From assembly GCA_902761955.1 (NCBI GenBank), contig CACWMM010000001.1:1-58946 (forward strand): a stretch of 58,946 bases of DNA, written 5' to 3'. Position 1 is the first letter of the stretch; every line of letters starts with the position of its first letter. Position numbers and translations under genes: made by a program. The stretch comes from Parafannyhessea sp902761955. GTDB lineage: Bacteria > Actinomycetota > Coriobacteriia > Coriobacteriales > Atopobiaceae. Below are positions 24,796 to 33,759 of this stretch, in pieces. The notes beneath the pieces were generated by a model. The model did no database searches. It worked only from the letters and a program-made list of their open reading frames with translations, and was not told the origin of the DNA.

Positions 24796-26076
24796 CTAGA
24801 TGTCCTCCTCGTAGTCCGGGTTGCTCGCAGCGATCCGGTACTGCTTTGGCGTTATGCCGGCCTCGTTCTTGAACGTGGTTGCGAAGTAGGGCTGGCTCGA
24901 GAACCCCAAGAGGTCGCTTATCTCGCTCAGAGAGTACTTGGTGTAGCGCAGCAGGCGCTTTGCCTCGTCCATGCGCCGGTAGCGCACGTACTGGTTGATG
25001 GTGAGGCCGGTCTCCCTCTTGAAGTGCTTCGTGAGGTAGGACGTGCTGCAGCCGATCCTGTGGCACATCTGCTCTATCGTGGGGACGTTTGCCAGGTCGT
25101 CCACGATCATCTTGATGCACTCGCGCACCTCGGGGCCGATGCCCGTGGGCGTGCGCACGTCGTTCACCACGGTCGCGACGTCCATGAGCATCGCGTTCAG
25201 GAGGGTGGCGACCTCGGCCTCGGACTGCGCGTCCTCGCACTTCGCCACGTAGGCGGACAACATCTGCAGGCCAAGCTTCAGGCCGATTCCGCCGGGTATG
25301 GCGCCGTGGAGGAACGTCTCCGTCGCGTCGATGATGAACTCGTCCTTCGCCATGCGCAGGTTGCCGCTGCCCATGGTGGCGGAGAGCTCGTTCACGAGGT
25401 TGTCGAGATACGACTGGCTGCCGAGGCCCGTCCAGATCTCGTCCACGGCGCCTTCGCGCACCAGGCGCGTGATGTCGTTGCGGACGAGCATGCTCTGCTC
25501 GATGCTGAAGCTGTCGCGCTGCTGCGACGCCATGCGGTGCACCTCGTTTATGGACTCGTAGTCGGTTACGCCCACGAGTGCCTCCGCCCCGGGTACCATC
25601 GCGTTTGCCTGGAGGTACAAGAAGCCGCAAAGCGCGCAGAAGCGCTGGTAGGTGTAGCGCGGAATCCTGGCCAGAATGGGTGCCACCTCCTCGCGGCGGC
25701 TGGTGGGGATGCCCGACAAGTTCATGAAGTGGTCGAGTACGAGTCCGCTGCGTCCCAGGGGAAACGTCGGGCCGATGACGAACTCGATTCCCAATGGGAT
25801 GTCGTGCACGTAGCCGTACATCGCGTCGTCCGGGGTGGAGTACGTCGTGTACGGCCTTGACTGTGCCCGCACGATCGGCAGGACGTGAGCGTCGGGCATC
25901 ACGTCACTGGGGAGGCCGGCACAGCAGAGGCGCTCCTCTCCGTGCCAGCAGGCAATCGGAATTCCGTGAGAGCCATAGAAGAGCTGACACAGGAAGGGCG
26001 CGATTTGGGCTGCGGGCTGTTGACTGTCCGAGGCGGGGGCGGAAACGTTACCAGAAACGTTATCATAAATAGTCAT
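24796..26076 (-). CDS. AraC-family regulator, likely of the adjacent PTS
   Basis: 426 residues. The C-terminal 100 residues carry two AraC helix-turn-helix units: VPTIEQMCHRIGCSTSYLTKH region (read in parts) and KYSLSEISDLLGFSSQPYF, ending GITPKQYR. The 310-residue N-terminal part is not a simple cupin. It includes a region with LLFG-type helices (PRYTYQRFCALCGFLY) that resembles a PocR/PAS-type sensor, but I cannot fix it. It is divergent from a mannose-family PTS, so local activator is the likely role. Two GAAACGTT repeats lie at its 5' end (26042 and 26054). It ends YEEDI. Confidence 0.9.
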   Translation of the reverse strand: MTIYDNVSGNVSAPASDSQQPAAQIAPFLCQLFYGSHGIPIACWHGEERLCCAGLPSDVMPDAHVLPIVRAQSRPYTTYSTPDDAMYGYVHDIPLGIEFVIGPTFPLGRSGLVLDHFMNLSGIPTSRREEVAPILARIPRYTYQRFCALCGFLYLQANAMVPGAEALVGVTDYESINEVHRMASQQRDSFSIEQSMLVRNDITRLVREGAVDEIWTGLGSQSYLDNLVNELSATMGSGNLRMAKDEFIIDATETFLHGAIPGGIGLKLGLQMLSAYVAKCEDAQSEAEVATLLNAMLMDVATVVNDVRTPTGIGPEVRECIKMIVDDLANVPTIEQMCHRIGCSTSYLTKHFKRETGLTINQYVRYRRMDEAKRLLRYTKYSLSEISDLLGFSSQPYFATTFKNEAGITPKQYRIAASNPDYEEDI

Positions 26077-26235
26077 ATTTTATCCGTCTAGTGCAAATTT
26101 GAGAATGAACCAAAAATTACAAAACTATGGCAAAAACAGTATTACACAAAACGGGTCGACCGTGATAATCGAATGTGTCAAGCGGGCGGACCAACGTGCC
26201 ATGAGGGCACATCGCCCCAGTTGAGAGGGATAGCC

Positions 26236-26661
26236 ATGAGGTATCTTGTTCTCGTTAGCCATGGTACGTTTGCACAGGGACTCCACTCCGTCCTTAAGAT
26301 GCTTGCCGGCGATCGTGAAGAAGTGCTCAGCTGCTCCCTCAAGGATGGTGAGGGTGCGGACGAGTACGTCGCAGAGCTGAAGCAGACCATCTCGGTCATC
26401 GGCGACGGCGACTCCGTGTTCCTGTTCGGCGACATCATCGGCGGGTCGCCCCTGACCAACGCCATCAACGCCATCACCGAGGCGGGGCTTCTGCCCAGGA
26501 CCCGCATCTTCGGCGGCGTGAACCTGCCGGCCGTCCTCACCGCGGCGCTCAGCCCCGAGGCTGACGACGAATCCCTTGCCGCCGACGTCGTGAGCGAGGG
26601 CGTTGCCGCCCTGCAGGAGTTCAAGGTCGCCGTGGAGGACGACGACGAGGACGACCTCTAG
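26236..26661 (+). CDS. PTS mannose-family EIIA (second Man locus)
   Basis: 141 residues; ATG after GAGAGGGATAGCC. Phospho-His 9 in VLVSHGTFAQGLHSV, then VFLFGDIIGGSPLTNA and GGVNLPAVLTA, the full EIIA-Man core. Acidic C-terminus (EDDDEDDL). Clearly a separate system from the fructosamine EIIA. 179 nt before EIIB, an unusually long gap holding a hairpin. Confidence 0.93.
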   Translation: MRYLVLVSHGTFAQGLHSVLKMLAGDREEVLSCSLKDGEGADEYVAELKQTISVIGDGDSVFLFGDIIGGSPLTNAINAITEAGLLPRTRIFGGVNLPAVLTAALSPEADDESLAADVVSEGVAALQEFKVAVEDDDEDDL

Positions 26662-26778
26662 CCATTCAATCCAATTCCACTTCCTGGGCAAGAAGTGCCC
26701 CTGCCATGATTGCAGGTCCTTCTCGCCAGACATGCTGACGGCCTGACCGTCTGATTGCGCTTACCAAAGTGGCACGAC

Positions 26779-26800
26779 CAGACCCCCTTGCGGGGGCCTG
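26779..26800 (+). other. Intercistronic hairpin between EIIA and EIIB
   Basis: CAGACCCCC and GGGGGCCTG form a 9-nt stem (one mismatch) around TTGC, with no T-tract. It may set the EIIA to EIIB ratio by mRNA processing or partial termination. Confidence 0.5.
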
Positions 26801-26840
26801 TGGGGGAACTGTACGCAAGTTTTGAAAGGGGAGAGTAGGT

Positions 26841-27338
26841 ATGATTTCGTTCGTGCGCGTAGATGACCGTATGATCCATGGCCAGACGGTAACCAGGTGG
26901 TCCCTGGAGTACCCGTGCGACGGCATCATCGCCGTCAACGACGCGGCCGCGACCAACCCGGTGCTGAAGGCCGCCTACAAGGGCGCCGCACCCGAGAAGA
27001 AGATCTTCGTCTGGACGATGGAGCACTTCCTCGCGAAGGCCCAGAAGGTTCTCGATTCTGACTCCAGGTACTTCCTCATCACCAAGAACCCCATCGACAT
27101 GAAGAAGATCCTTGTCGACAACAAGTTCGTGCCCTCTGACGTCAAGCGCGTCATCATCGGGCCGTGCAACGACCGTCCCGGCGCCGTCAAGCTGGGCAAC
27201 AACCAGTCCATCACCCAGGAGGAGGCGCAGGCCCTGGAGGACATCACGAAGGCTGGTTACACCGTGGAGTTCGCGCTGATCAAGGAGAAGTCCATCGGCG
27301 AGTGGCCGAAGTTCCGCGATCAGTTCGACCTTAAGTAA
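26841..27338 (+). CDS. PTS mannose-family EIIB (second Man locus)
   Basis: 165 residues; ATG after GGGGAGAGTAGGT. Phospho-His 13 in VRVDDRMIHGQTVTRW (classical DDR form), then NDAAATNPVLKAAYK and GPCNDRPGAVKLGNN. It transfers phosphate to the imported sugar. Together with the EIIC and EIID it forms a full Man-type PTS; sugar not determinable. Confidence 0.94.
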   Translation: MISFVRVDDRMIHGQTVTRWSLEYPCDGIIAVNDAAATNPVLKAAYKGAAPEKKIFVWTMEHFLAKAQKVLDSDSRYFLITKNPIDMKKILVDNKFVPSDVKRVIIGPCNDRPGAVKLGNNQSITQEEAQALEDITKAGYTVEFALIKEKSIGEWPKFRDQFDLK

Positions 27339-27374
27339 GGGTTCATCCTAGACACGAAGGGCAGAGTGACACGC

Positions 27375-28247
27375 ATGACCATTAACGTGTTCCAAGCCGC
27401 TTTGCTGGGCATCTTCGCCTGCCTGGCATCGCTTCCCGGCATGGGCGGCACCACGATCGGTAACTACACCCTCGGACGCCCCCTCGTCGGCGGTCTCGTC
27501 GTCGGCATCATCCTCGGTAACGTCCAGCTGGGCATCATCGTCGGCGCGGCTATCCAGCTCGTCTACATCGCGCTCGTGACCCCGGGCGGGACGGTCTCCG
27601 CCGACGTCCGCGCCGTCACCTACATCGGCATCCCGCTGTCCATCCTCGCCATCCAGGCGCAGGGCCTCGACCCCAACTCCACCGCCGCCGCAGGCCTCGC
27701 CGCTTCGCTCGGCGCCGCAGTCGGCACTCTCGGAACCGTCCTCTTCTATGGCACCGCGACCATCAACCTGGTCTGGCAGGGCATTGGCTGGAAGGCCATG
27801 GAGTCCGGCAACTGGGAGAAGATCAAGAAGACCATCCCGATGGTCGACTTCGTCCTGCCCTGGATCGGCCACATCCTGTTCTCGTTCCTCCCGACGTTCG
27901 TGATCTGCCTCGCCGGCGCCCCCATGGTCCAGGCCATGAAGGAGTTCCTGCCCATGGACGGCATCGCGATGAAGACGCTGTTCACCGTCGGCTCGCTCCT
28001 TCCCGCCGTCGGTGTCGCGATCCTGTGCAAGCAGGTCATCAACAAGCCGCTCGACTGGGTCGTCTTCGGCTTCGGCTTCACGCTCGCTGCCGTCATGAAG
28101 TGCAACCTGATCGCGTCCGCGCTGATCGCGGTGTTCTTCGCTCTTATCAACTACGAGATCCAGCAGGTCAAGACTGCCAGGCCCGCGATCGCCGAGGGCT
28201 CTGCTGCCGCTGCTGCTGACGACGACGAGGAAGATGAGGACATCTAA
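27375..28247 (+). CDS. PTS mannose-family EIIC (second Man locus)
   Basis: 290 residues from ATG 27375 (MTINVFQAALLG matches usual EIIC starts); GTG 27366 is an alternative nearer to GAAGGG. Glycine-rich membrane regions LVGGLVVGIILGNVQLG and VTPGGTVSADVRAVTYIG follow the EIIC-Man plan. C-terminus acidic (DDEEDEDI). Stop overlaps the EIID start (TAATG). Confidence 0.92.
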   Translation: MTINVFQAALLGIFACLASLPGMGGTTIGNYTLGRPLVGGLVVGIILGNVQLGIIVGAAIQLVYIALVTPGGTVSADVRAVTYIGIPLSILAIQAQGLDPNSTAAAGLAASLGAAVGTLGTVLFYGTATINLVWQGIGWKAMESGNWEKIKKTIPMVDFVLPWIGHILFSFLPTFVICLAGAPMVQAMKEFLPMDGIAMKTLFTVGSLLPAVGVAILCKQVINKPLDWVVFGFGFTLAAVMKCNLIASALIAVFFALINYEIQQVKTARPAIAEGSAAAAADDDEEDEDI

Positions 28248-29077
28248 TGGCTGAGAAGAAGATTTCCCAAGCGACGCTCAAGAAGAGCTTCCGCAACTGG
28301 GCATACGGCAACCTTACCTGCTTCTCGCAGGAGCACATGCAGACGTTCGGCTACCTCGCCGCAATGCTTCCCGTTGTCGACGAGCTGTACGATAACGACG
28401 AGGACAAGGTGAACTCCCTCAGGACCTACACCACGTTCTTCAACACCGAGCCTCAGATCGGCACGCTGGTCGTCGGCCTGACAGCAGGCCTCGAGGAGGC
28501 CCGCGCCAACGGCGAGCCTCTGGACGACGAGACCATCAACGGTATCCGCGCCGGCCTCATGGGCCCGCTCGCCGGCCTTGGCGACTCCATCATCGTCGGC
28601 ACCTTCATCCCCATCCTCCTGGGCATCGCCCTCGGCCTCTCCACCGGCGGCTCCGTGCTCGGACCCCTGTTCTACATCGTCGCCTGGAACGTCGCGATGT
28701 ACTTCGGCATGAAGTACGCGTACAACCAGGGCTACACCATGGGTGGCGCCGCCGTAGAGGCGCTCGTCGGCCCGCAGTCCGCGGCACTCCGCAGCTCCAT
28801 CGTCATGGTCGGCACCATGGTCATCGGTGCCGTCGCGGCTACGTGGATCAACATCACGACCGCGCTCCAGGTCACGTTCACGAAGGACAGCGCGTTCGTC
28901 CTTCAGGACACGCTCGACGGCATCTTCCCGAAGGCCCTGAACTTCTTCTTCGTGTGGCTGTGCTGGTGGCTCATGACCAAGAAGAAGATCAGCCCGACCG
29001 TCGTCATGCTCATCCTCGTTGGCATCGCGTTCGTGGGCGTTCTCGTCGGCTTCTTCGACCCGAAGCTGAAGTACTAG
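28247..29077 (+). CDS. PTS mannose-family EIID (second Man locus)
   Basis: 276 residues. KSFRNWAYGNLTCFSQEHMQ at the N-terminus, NTEPQIGTLVVGLTAG and AGLMGPLAGLGDSI are EIID-Man motifs; four C-terminal membrane segments. Ends the operon. The N-terminal CFSQEHMQTFGY in place of the mannose-type SYERMQ indicates a sub-type other than classic ManZ. Confidence 0.93.
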   Translation: MAEKKISQATLKKSFRNWAYGNLTCFSQEHMQTFGYLAAMLPVVDELYDNDEDKVNSLRTYTTFFNTEPQIGTLVVGLTAGLEEARANGEPLDDETINGIRAGLMGPLAGLGDSIIVGTFIPILLGIALGLSTGGSVLGPLFYIVAWNVAMYFGMKYAYNQGYTMGGAAVEALVGPQSAALRSSIVMVGTMVIGAVAATWINITTALQVTFTKDSAFVLQDTLDGIFPKALNFFFVWLCWWLMTKKKISPTVVMLILVGIAFVGVLVGFFDPKLKY

Positions 29078-29151
29078 AAACCAGGACCTGTCGTCCTAGG
29101 GACGCGCGCTTTGGGATGGAGCGCGCGACGCAGGGCGAATCCCCCACAGGC

Positions 29152-29190
29152 GGCCGGCCTCTCGCATGGTTGCGGGAGGCCGGCCTTGTC
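29152..29190 (+). terminator. Terminator of the second Man-PTS operon
   Basis: A 15-bp stem (GGCCGGCCTCTCGCA with TGCGGGAGGCCGGCC, one mismatch) around TGGT, then TTGTC. A smaller hairpin GCGCGCT/AGCGCGC precedes it at 29104-29126. Confidence 0.75.
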
Positions 29191-29281
29191 ATGGCGTACA
29201 CAAGACGCGCGAATACCCTCACGGTCGCACAGGGCGGCTGTGGGCTATGCTTCCTGTATCCGATGTCTTCAGGGAGGACAT

Positions 29282-29743
29282 ATGAGCAAGAACGGTAAGA
29301 AGACGCAGCGTCCCGCCTCGTCGGCGGACGCTCCCGAGCCAACCTATGCCGCACCCCCGATGAGCGCAGGGAAGCGCCATGCCCTCATCCGGGAGGCGGA
29401 CAGGCAGACGCAGGCAATCATGAGGCTCGAGGTGTACAAGCGAATAGGGTACTCGGTCGTGGCGGTGGGGGCGCTCATGGTGTATGCCTGCGTCTGGCAG
29501 AACGCGGCGATGTGGGTGCTCGTGCTTGGCATCGCCCTCATGGTGCTGGGCGCGCTCTTCTCGGCCGTGCTCTACAAGGGGATAAAGAACGGGAAGAAGA
29601 ACGTCCGCCACATCCTCGAGGCGGCAGGCGTCGACCCCGACGCGGTGAGGACGAGGAAGTCCGCAAAGGCGGAGGCCAACACTGGTGACGACGCCGAGAA
29701 GGGCGAGGCGGGCGAGAAGAACGGCGTCTCTGACGAGCGATAG
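29282..29743 (+). CDS. Small membrane protein with charged ends, unknown
   Basis: 153 residues; ATG after GGGAGGACAT. Two membrane segments (about 55-75 and 78-100) sit between a polar N-terminus and a Lys/Glu-rich C-terminus that contains GEAGEKNG, one of the in-frame copies of the GGGCGAGAAG word. No family recognised. Probably monocistronic. Confidence 0.8.
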   Translation: MSKNGKKTQRPASSADAPEPTYAAPPMSAGKRHALIREADRQTQAIMRLEVYKRIGYSVVAVGALMVYACVWQNAAMWVLVLGIALMVLGALFSAVLYKGIKNGKKNVRHILEAAGVDPDAVRTRKSAKAEANTGDDAEKGEAGEKNGVSDER

Positions 29744-29806
29744 CGCGAGCGCCGCCTGCGAATGGCGCCGTCCGCCATCGATGCGATTGACTGGGAGGAG
29801 GGAATC

Positions 29807-30175
29807 ATGACCAACAAGGAGCTCGTGCTCGAGTTCTACGACAAGGTGTTCAACGCACATGACCTGAGCGACCTCGGGCGCTACATGCGTGAGGACTACA
29901 GGCAGCACAGTCCCGAGGTCGCCGATGGGCGGGAGGGGTTCCGTGCGTTTGCCGAGGGCTTCTTCCGGCTCGATCCGCATATGACCATCATGGCGGCGGC
30001 GGAGGACGGCGACAGGGTCTTCGTGTTCTTCCGCTGCGACTTCCGCGCGAACGGAGGTGCGGCTAAGGTGTGCGACATCTATCGCGTGGAAGACGGAATG
30101 CTCGCGGAGCACTGGGACGTGATCCAGCCGATCTCTGCGGACGATGCCTTCAACAACGGAAACGGTCACTTCTAG
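29807..30175 (+). CDS. SnoaL/NTF2-like protein
   Basis: 122 residues; ATG after GGGAGGAGGGAATC. ELVLEFYDKVFNAHDL, YMREDYRQHSP and VCDIYRVEDGMLAEHWDVIQ are the standard markers of SnoaL-like (PF07366/PF12680) folds, which include polyketide cyclases and many orphan enzymes. A single-domain cytoplasmic protein; substrate unknown. Independent of both neighbours. Confidence 0.9.
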   Translation: MTNKELVLEFYDKVFNAHDLSDLGRYMREDYRQHSPEVADGREGFRAFAEGFFRLDPHMTIMAAAEDGDRVFVFFRCDFRANGGAAKVCDIYRVEDGMLAEHWDVIQPISADDAFNNGNGHF

Positions 30176-30220
30176 GCGTTGCCATGATGCAGACCGCCCC
30201 GTCTGCGCGCGCGACCCATC

Positions 30221-31136
30221 CTAGCTGCTGGAACTGTCGTCGGGCTGGATGGGGTCCGGTATCTGGGTGCTCAGGAGCTGGATCTTCGAGCTCACGGTTG
30301 AGTCGGCCTCCTCGAACTTCTGGGTGTAGGTCGTGTAGCTTCCGGAGGGGTCGGTCGCGAGGCTGGCAAACGACTGGTATTCGGGGTAGAGGTCTTGCAG
30401 CGTCTCGTAGGCGCTCTCGCAGTCGCTTGGCGGATCGGTGAGGTCGCGCATGATGTTGTCGATCTTGTCGTTGCCGTCCTCGATGCTGCTCACGTATCCT
30501 TGGTACTTCTCGCTCTCGTACAGCTTCTTGAGCGCGTCGTTGAAGTCGCTTGCCTGGTAGGGGCTCGTCTCGTCATCCCAGCCGCCGAAGATGGCGTCAT
30601 GCCACACGCCCGAGGTGAGGTTGCACGCGGTCTCGGAGGTCACGGCGCCGCCCATCATGTACATGTACACCTTGTTGAGGTTCGAGACGTACTCGTCGTG
30701 CGTGCGGATGACCTTCGCCTGCTCCTCCTGGCGCTGCTTCTCCGCAGCCTTCTTGCGCGCGACCGCCTCCTCGTGGGCGACCTGCTCGTTGTGCGAAACG
30801 ACGGCATACCCGCCCCCCAAGCAGGGCGACCACGGCCGCGATGGCGACCGCGACGATCCTGGTGCGGCGACGGTGCCTCCGCTCCGCCTCGGAGAGCGGC
30901 TTCTTCTCCCCGGACTTCGCTGCCGGCGAGCTTGCGCCGGGGAAGGGCGGGGTGCCGGCGGATGCCTTGGTCTCTTCTCGCCCTGCGTCACCCGTTGCGT
31001 CCGCCTGTGCGGCATCTGCCTGCGCGGCGTCGCGCTCGTGCGGCACGTAGCCCACCTCGAAGACGTGGCCCGTGCCGACCTTTGGCTTGGCGTCCCGGCT
31101 GCCAGAGGTGTGGTCGTTTTCCGTGTCAGGGCCCAT
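30221..31136 (-). pseudogene. Membrane-anchored extracellular protein, frameshifted at a G6 tract
   Basis: ATG 31136 follows GGAGGAAATC. The first frame encodes a polar cytoplasmic part of about 90 residues and one membrane segment (RIVAVAIAAVVALL, about 97-110). The frame then fails at a run of six C (30813-30818, G on the coding strand). Removing one base would continue GGGYAVVSHNEQ into the second frame. That frame gives a coiled Ala/Lys/Glu segment and a helical extracellular part ending PIQPDDSSSS at 30221. No family recognised. An indel in a short G run is either a sequencing artefact or slippage; the flanking frames look intact. Confidence 0.7.
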
Positions 31137-31328
31137 GATTTCCTCCGTCCGTCTGGAAACGTGCAAGCACGAATGTCACTATTAGAGGCATAGCGACCGC
31201 AGTGGACATAAATTCGCCTTTCCGACGGTCGCATCGCATGCTTTTTGAAGAAATGGTGCGCGACCGCGCGGGGCAGAGGCTGCCAAGGTGCACCGCCCGT
31301 GCGTTGGGCGCATCGAAAGGACGAGGCA

Positions 31329-32888
31329 ATGGCTCGAAAGATGACGGGACGGGAACGGGACGACGCGGAGGCGCTGCGCAGCGTCCTGGTGCAGGAGCTT
31401 GGACCTGCGGACAGGGGCTATGCGCCCGGTATCGCAAGTGCTCTCGTGCGGCTTCCCGACGGGCGGGCCACGGCGGACGACGTGGAGCGCATCCTGGGCA
31501 AGTACAAGGTGAGCGCGAACGCCCTGAAGAAGATGATGCGAGCCGGCGTGTTGGTGCCCTGTGCGGACGAGGACGGCGCATATGACGTGCACGTTCCGGC
31601 GACCGTGGCGGATGCCGAGGAGGCCGCCGGGGCGTGCGCGGATGGTGCCGCGGACGTCGCGGACGTCTTGGACGCGCCGGCGGACGCCCCGGCGCCTGAG
31701 GTCGAGACCGCCGTGAAGGGGGTGCGCGAGGACGAGGCGCCCGATGCCACGGCACCAGAAGACGCCGTGAGCGACGATGCCGCGGACGGTGCGGCAGAGG
31801 TCGCTGGTGCCGCAGGCGGAGCGGGGGTCGATGCCGCAGGCGATGCCACGGCCGATGCCGAGCCCGCCTCCCCATCAGGCACGCAGGCAGGCACCGGCGC
31901 GGGCGAGAAGGACGCGCCCGCCTCGCCCGATGCCGCAGGCGAGGCCGAGGCCACACCTTCCCCCGAGCCCGCTGACGCCCCGCGTTCCGGCAGGCCCGCG
32001 AGGCGCGGCGGCGCACGCCGTCGCGAGGCGCCGCGCCGCGACCTGAAGAAGGTGCCGTACGTGCGTCGCGGCAGCGAGTCCGACGCACAGGCGCGCCAGA
32101 AGATCGTGGCGCTAGACCCGCGCTTCTGGATGAACGGCTGGCTGCTGAGCCACCCCGGCGCGTTCACGATGTACGAGCGCGAGCTCACGGCCATAAACGA
32201 CGTGCTGACGGACGGCATGCTGCCCGGCGACATCACGCGGCGCCAGCTTGCCTACCAGATGGGCGGGGACGAGAAGTTCTTCGAGTACGGCAGCGACGGC
32301 TTCAGGCTGCTGCGCGCCATGGGCATGGAGGACGTCGTGCGCCACAGGCCCATGCCAAAGCCGGACCTTGTGTACCACGCGCCGCGCCGCCGCAAGCACA
32401 TGCGCGTGCTGGTGACGGAGAACCTGGACCCCTACCTGGACGTTCACGACCTCATGTACGAGGACGGCCGCACGCAGATCCTGGGCGAGCGCGTGCACGC
32501 CGTGGTGCTGGGCGGCGGCACGCCCGTGCTCGAGCACAACCGGCTCTCGCTTCTGCTGGACACGCTTGGCGCGGACTCCGTGGAGGTGCTGTACTGGGGC
32601 GACATCGACCGCGCGGGCGTGGACCTCATGATGAAGCTGCGCGCCGAGCTGGGCGAGAAGTACAAGTTCTCGTCCTTCTCGCCGGCGTATGGGCTCATGG
32701 TGAGGCGTGCGATGGAGCGCTTCCCGGACCCGGCGGACAACGAGTCGACCGGCCAGGCCAACATCGACGTGCCGGACATGTCGCTGGTGTGCGAGGGGAT
32801 GTCGGCCGAGGAGGCGGACTACGCGCGCGCCGTGGTGGAGTCGTGCGGGCTCGTCCCGCAGGAGATCCTGACGAAGCGCGACCTGTAG
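31329..32888 (+). CDS. Orphan JetD-like (DUF2220-type TOPRIM) protein with long acidic linker
   Basis: 519 residues from ATG 31329 (AAAGGACGAGG upstream). Residues 1-75 form a small helical domain, 95-240 a low-complexity Ala/Asp/Glu/Pro linker, and 250-519 a conserved C-terminal part. That part has VLVTENLDPYLDV with the conserved Glu, AVVLGGGTPVL, and YWGDIDRAGVDLMMKLR, the Asp-x-Asp motif of the TOPRIM/DUF2220 nuclease of JetD, followed by VPQEILTKRDL. JetD cuts plasmid DNA within the Wadjet SMC complex, but no JetA, B or C gene is nearby. The assignment rests on motifs; a non-Wadjet role is quite possible. Confidence 0.75.
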   Translation: MARKMTGRERDDAEALRSVLVQELGPADRGYAPGIASALVRLPDGRATADDVERILGKYKVSANALKKMMRAGVLVPCADEDGAYDVHVPATVADAEEAAGACADGAADVADVLDAPADAPAPEVETAVKGVREDEAPDATAPEDAVSDDAADGAAEVAGAAGGAGVDAAGDATADAEPASPSGTQAGTGAGEKDAPASPDAAGEAEATPSPEPADAPRSGRPARRGGARRREAPRRDLKKVPYVRRGSESDAQARQKIVALDPRFWMNGWLLSHPGAFTMYERELTAINDVLTDGMLPGDITRRQLAYQMGGDEKFFEYGSDGFRLLRAMGMEDVVRHRPMPKPDLVYHAPRRRKHMRVLVTENLDPYLDVHDLMYEDGRTQILGERVHAVVLGGGTPVLEHNRLSLLLDTLGADSVEVLYWGDIDRAGVDLMMKLRAELGEKYKFSSFSPAYGLMVRRAMERFPDPADNESTGQANIDVPDMSLVCEGMSAEEADYARAVVESCGLVPQEILTKRDL

Positions 32889-32897
32889 GCGCGGGCG

Positions 32898-33518
32898 CTA
32901 CCGTGCCACGGAGACGCGGTACTGCTGGTGGTCGTTTCCCGCGAGCCACCGCTCCATCTGGTCGTCCGTGTAGCGCACGTTGTTGCAGAGCCGGCTGGGG
33001 CCAAGGGGGTCCTTCACCAGGAACGCGCCGTCCTCGTAGGCCCAGACGCACACGATGTGACCGTGCGGGTGCTGGATGCCACACGGGTCCAGCGGCTGCA
33101 GGGAGCCGTCCGCGTAGTGCCACGGGTGCGTGCCCTGGTGGTCCGAGCTCGACGCCCAGATGACGTCGCCCTGCGCGAGCGCCTGCCTGAACGCGTCCAC
33201 GCTGCGCTCGATGGGGAAGGAGCGTATGCCAAACGTGCGCGCGTTGTACTCGTTCAGGAGCATGCTCATGTTGCGTCCGCCCACCTTGCTCGCGCCCGCG
33301 TCGTCCATACCGTCCCTGCGGTAGCGCGCGAGCACGTCGCGGGGCGTGAGGTCCCGGTTTGTGAGCAGGTCGATGCACATGGCTGCGGAGCACAGCCCGC
33401 AGCCCGCGAGCTCGACGCTGAGCTCCCAGTAAAGGAGACCGGACCACTGTGCCCCCTCGCCGCCCGCGTACGCCTGCGGGAAGAAGAGCCTGCGTGCGCT
33501 CTCCTGCGGCATAAGCAT
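32898..33518 (-). CDS. C39-like cysteine peptidase
   Basis: 206 residues from ATG 33518, six nt after GGGAGG. The reading frame extends further upstream, but that part is the shadow of the Cof gene. The papain-like triad is visible: Cys in LAGCGLCSAAMC (about 38-49), His in PHGHIVCVWAY and Asp in FLVKDPLG. The pattern is that of peptidase C39-like proteins (PF13529). No signal peptide is seen, so it is either cytoplasmic or exported by another route. Substrate unknown. Confidence 0.8.
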   Translation of the reverse strand: MLMPQESARRLFFPQAYAGGEGAQWSGLLYWELSVELAGCGLCSAAMCIDLLTNRDLTPRDVLARYRRDGMDDAGASKVGGRNMSMLLNEYNARTFGIRSFPIERSVDAFRQALAQGDVIWASSSDHQGTHPWHYADGSLQPLDPCGIQHPHGHIVCVWAYEDGAFLVKDPLGPSRLCNNVRYTDDQMERWLAGNDHQQYRVSVAR

Positions 33519-33759
33519 GTGGAACCTCCCGGTGCCTGGTGTCAGGGCGGCAGCGGTGCGCATGCCGTCGTGTGACGCGAACTCTTGCACACAACAGGGT
33601 AGCCATTTATGCGCCGGCATCCATGGCAAAGCGAAAGCTTTCAGAAATGTTGATGTTTGCGCGGGGGTCGATGCTATGGTCTTGGGCGGTGGCACTTCTC
33701 GCCCGGCGCCCGCAAGGTCGCCGCAACCACAGCGTCGCAACCCAAGCGAAAGGCAGAGC

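Noticed and set aside
31329..32888. A complete Wadjet defence system
   Set aside because: Only a JetD-like gene is present; no JetA, JetB or SMC-type JetC gene lies in the window.
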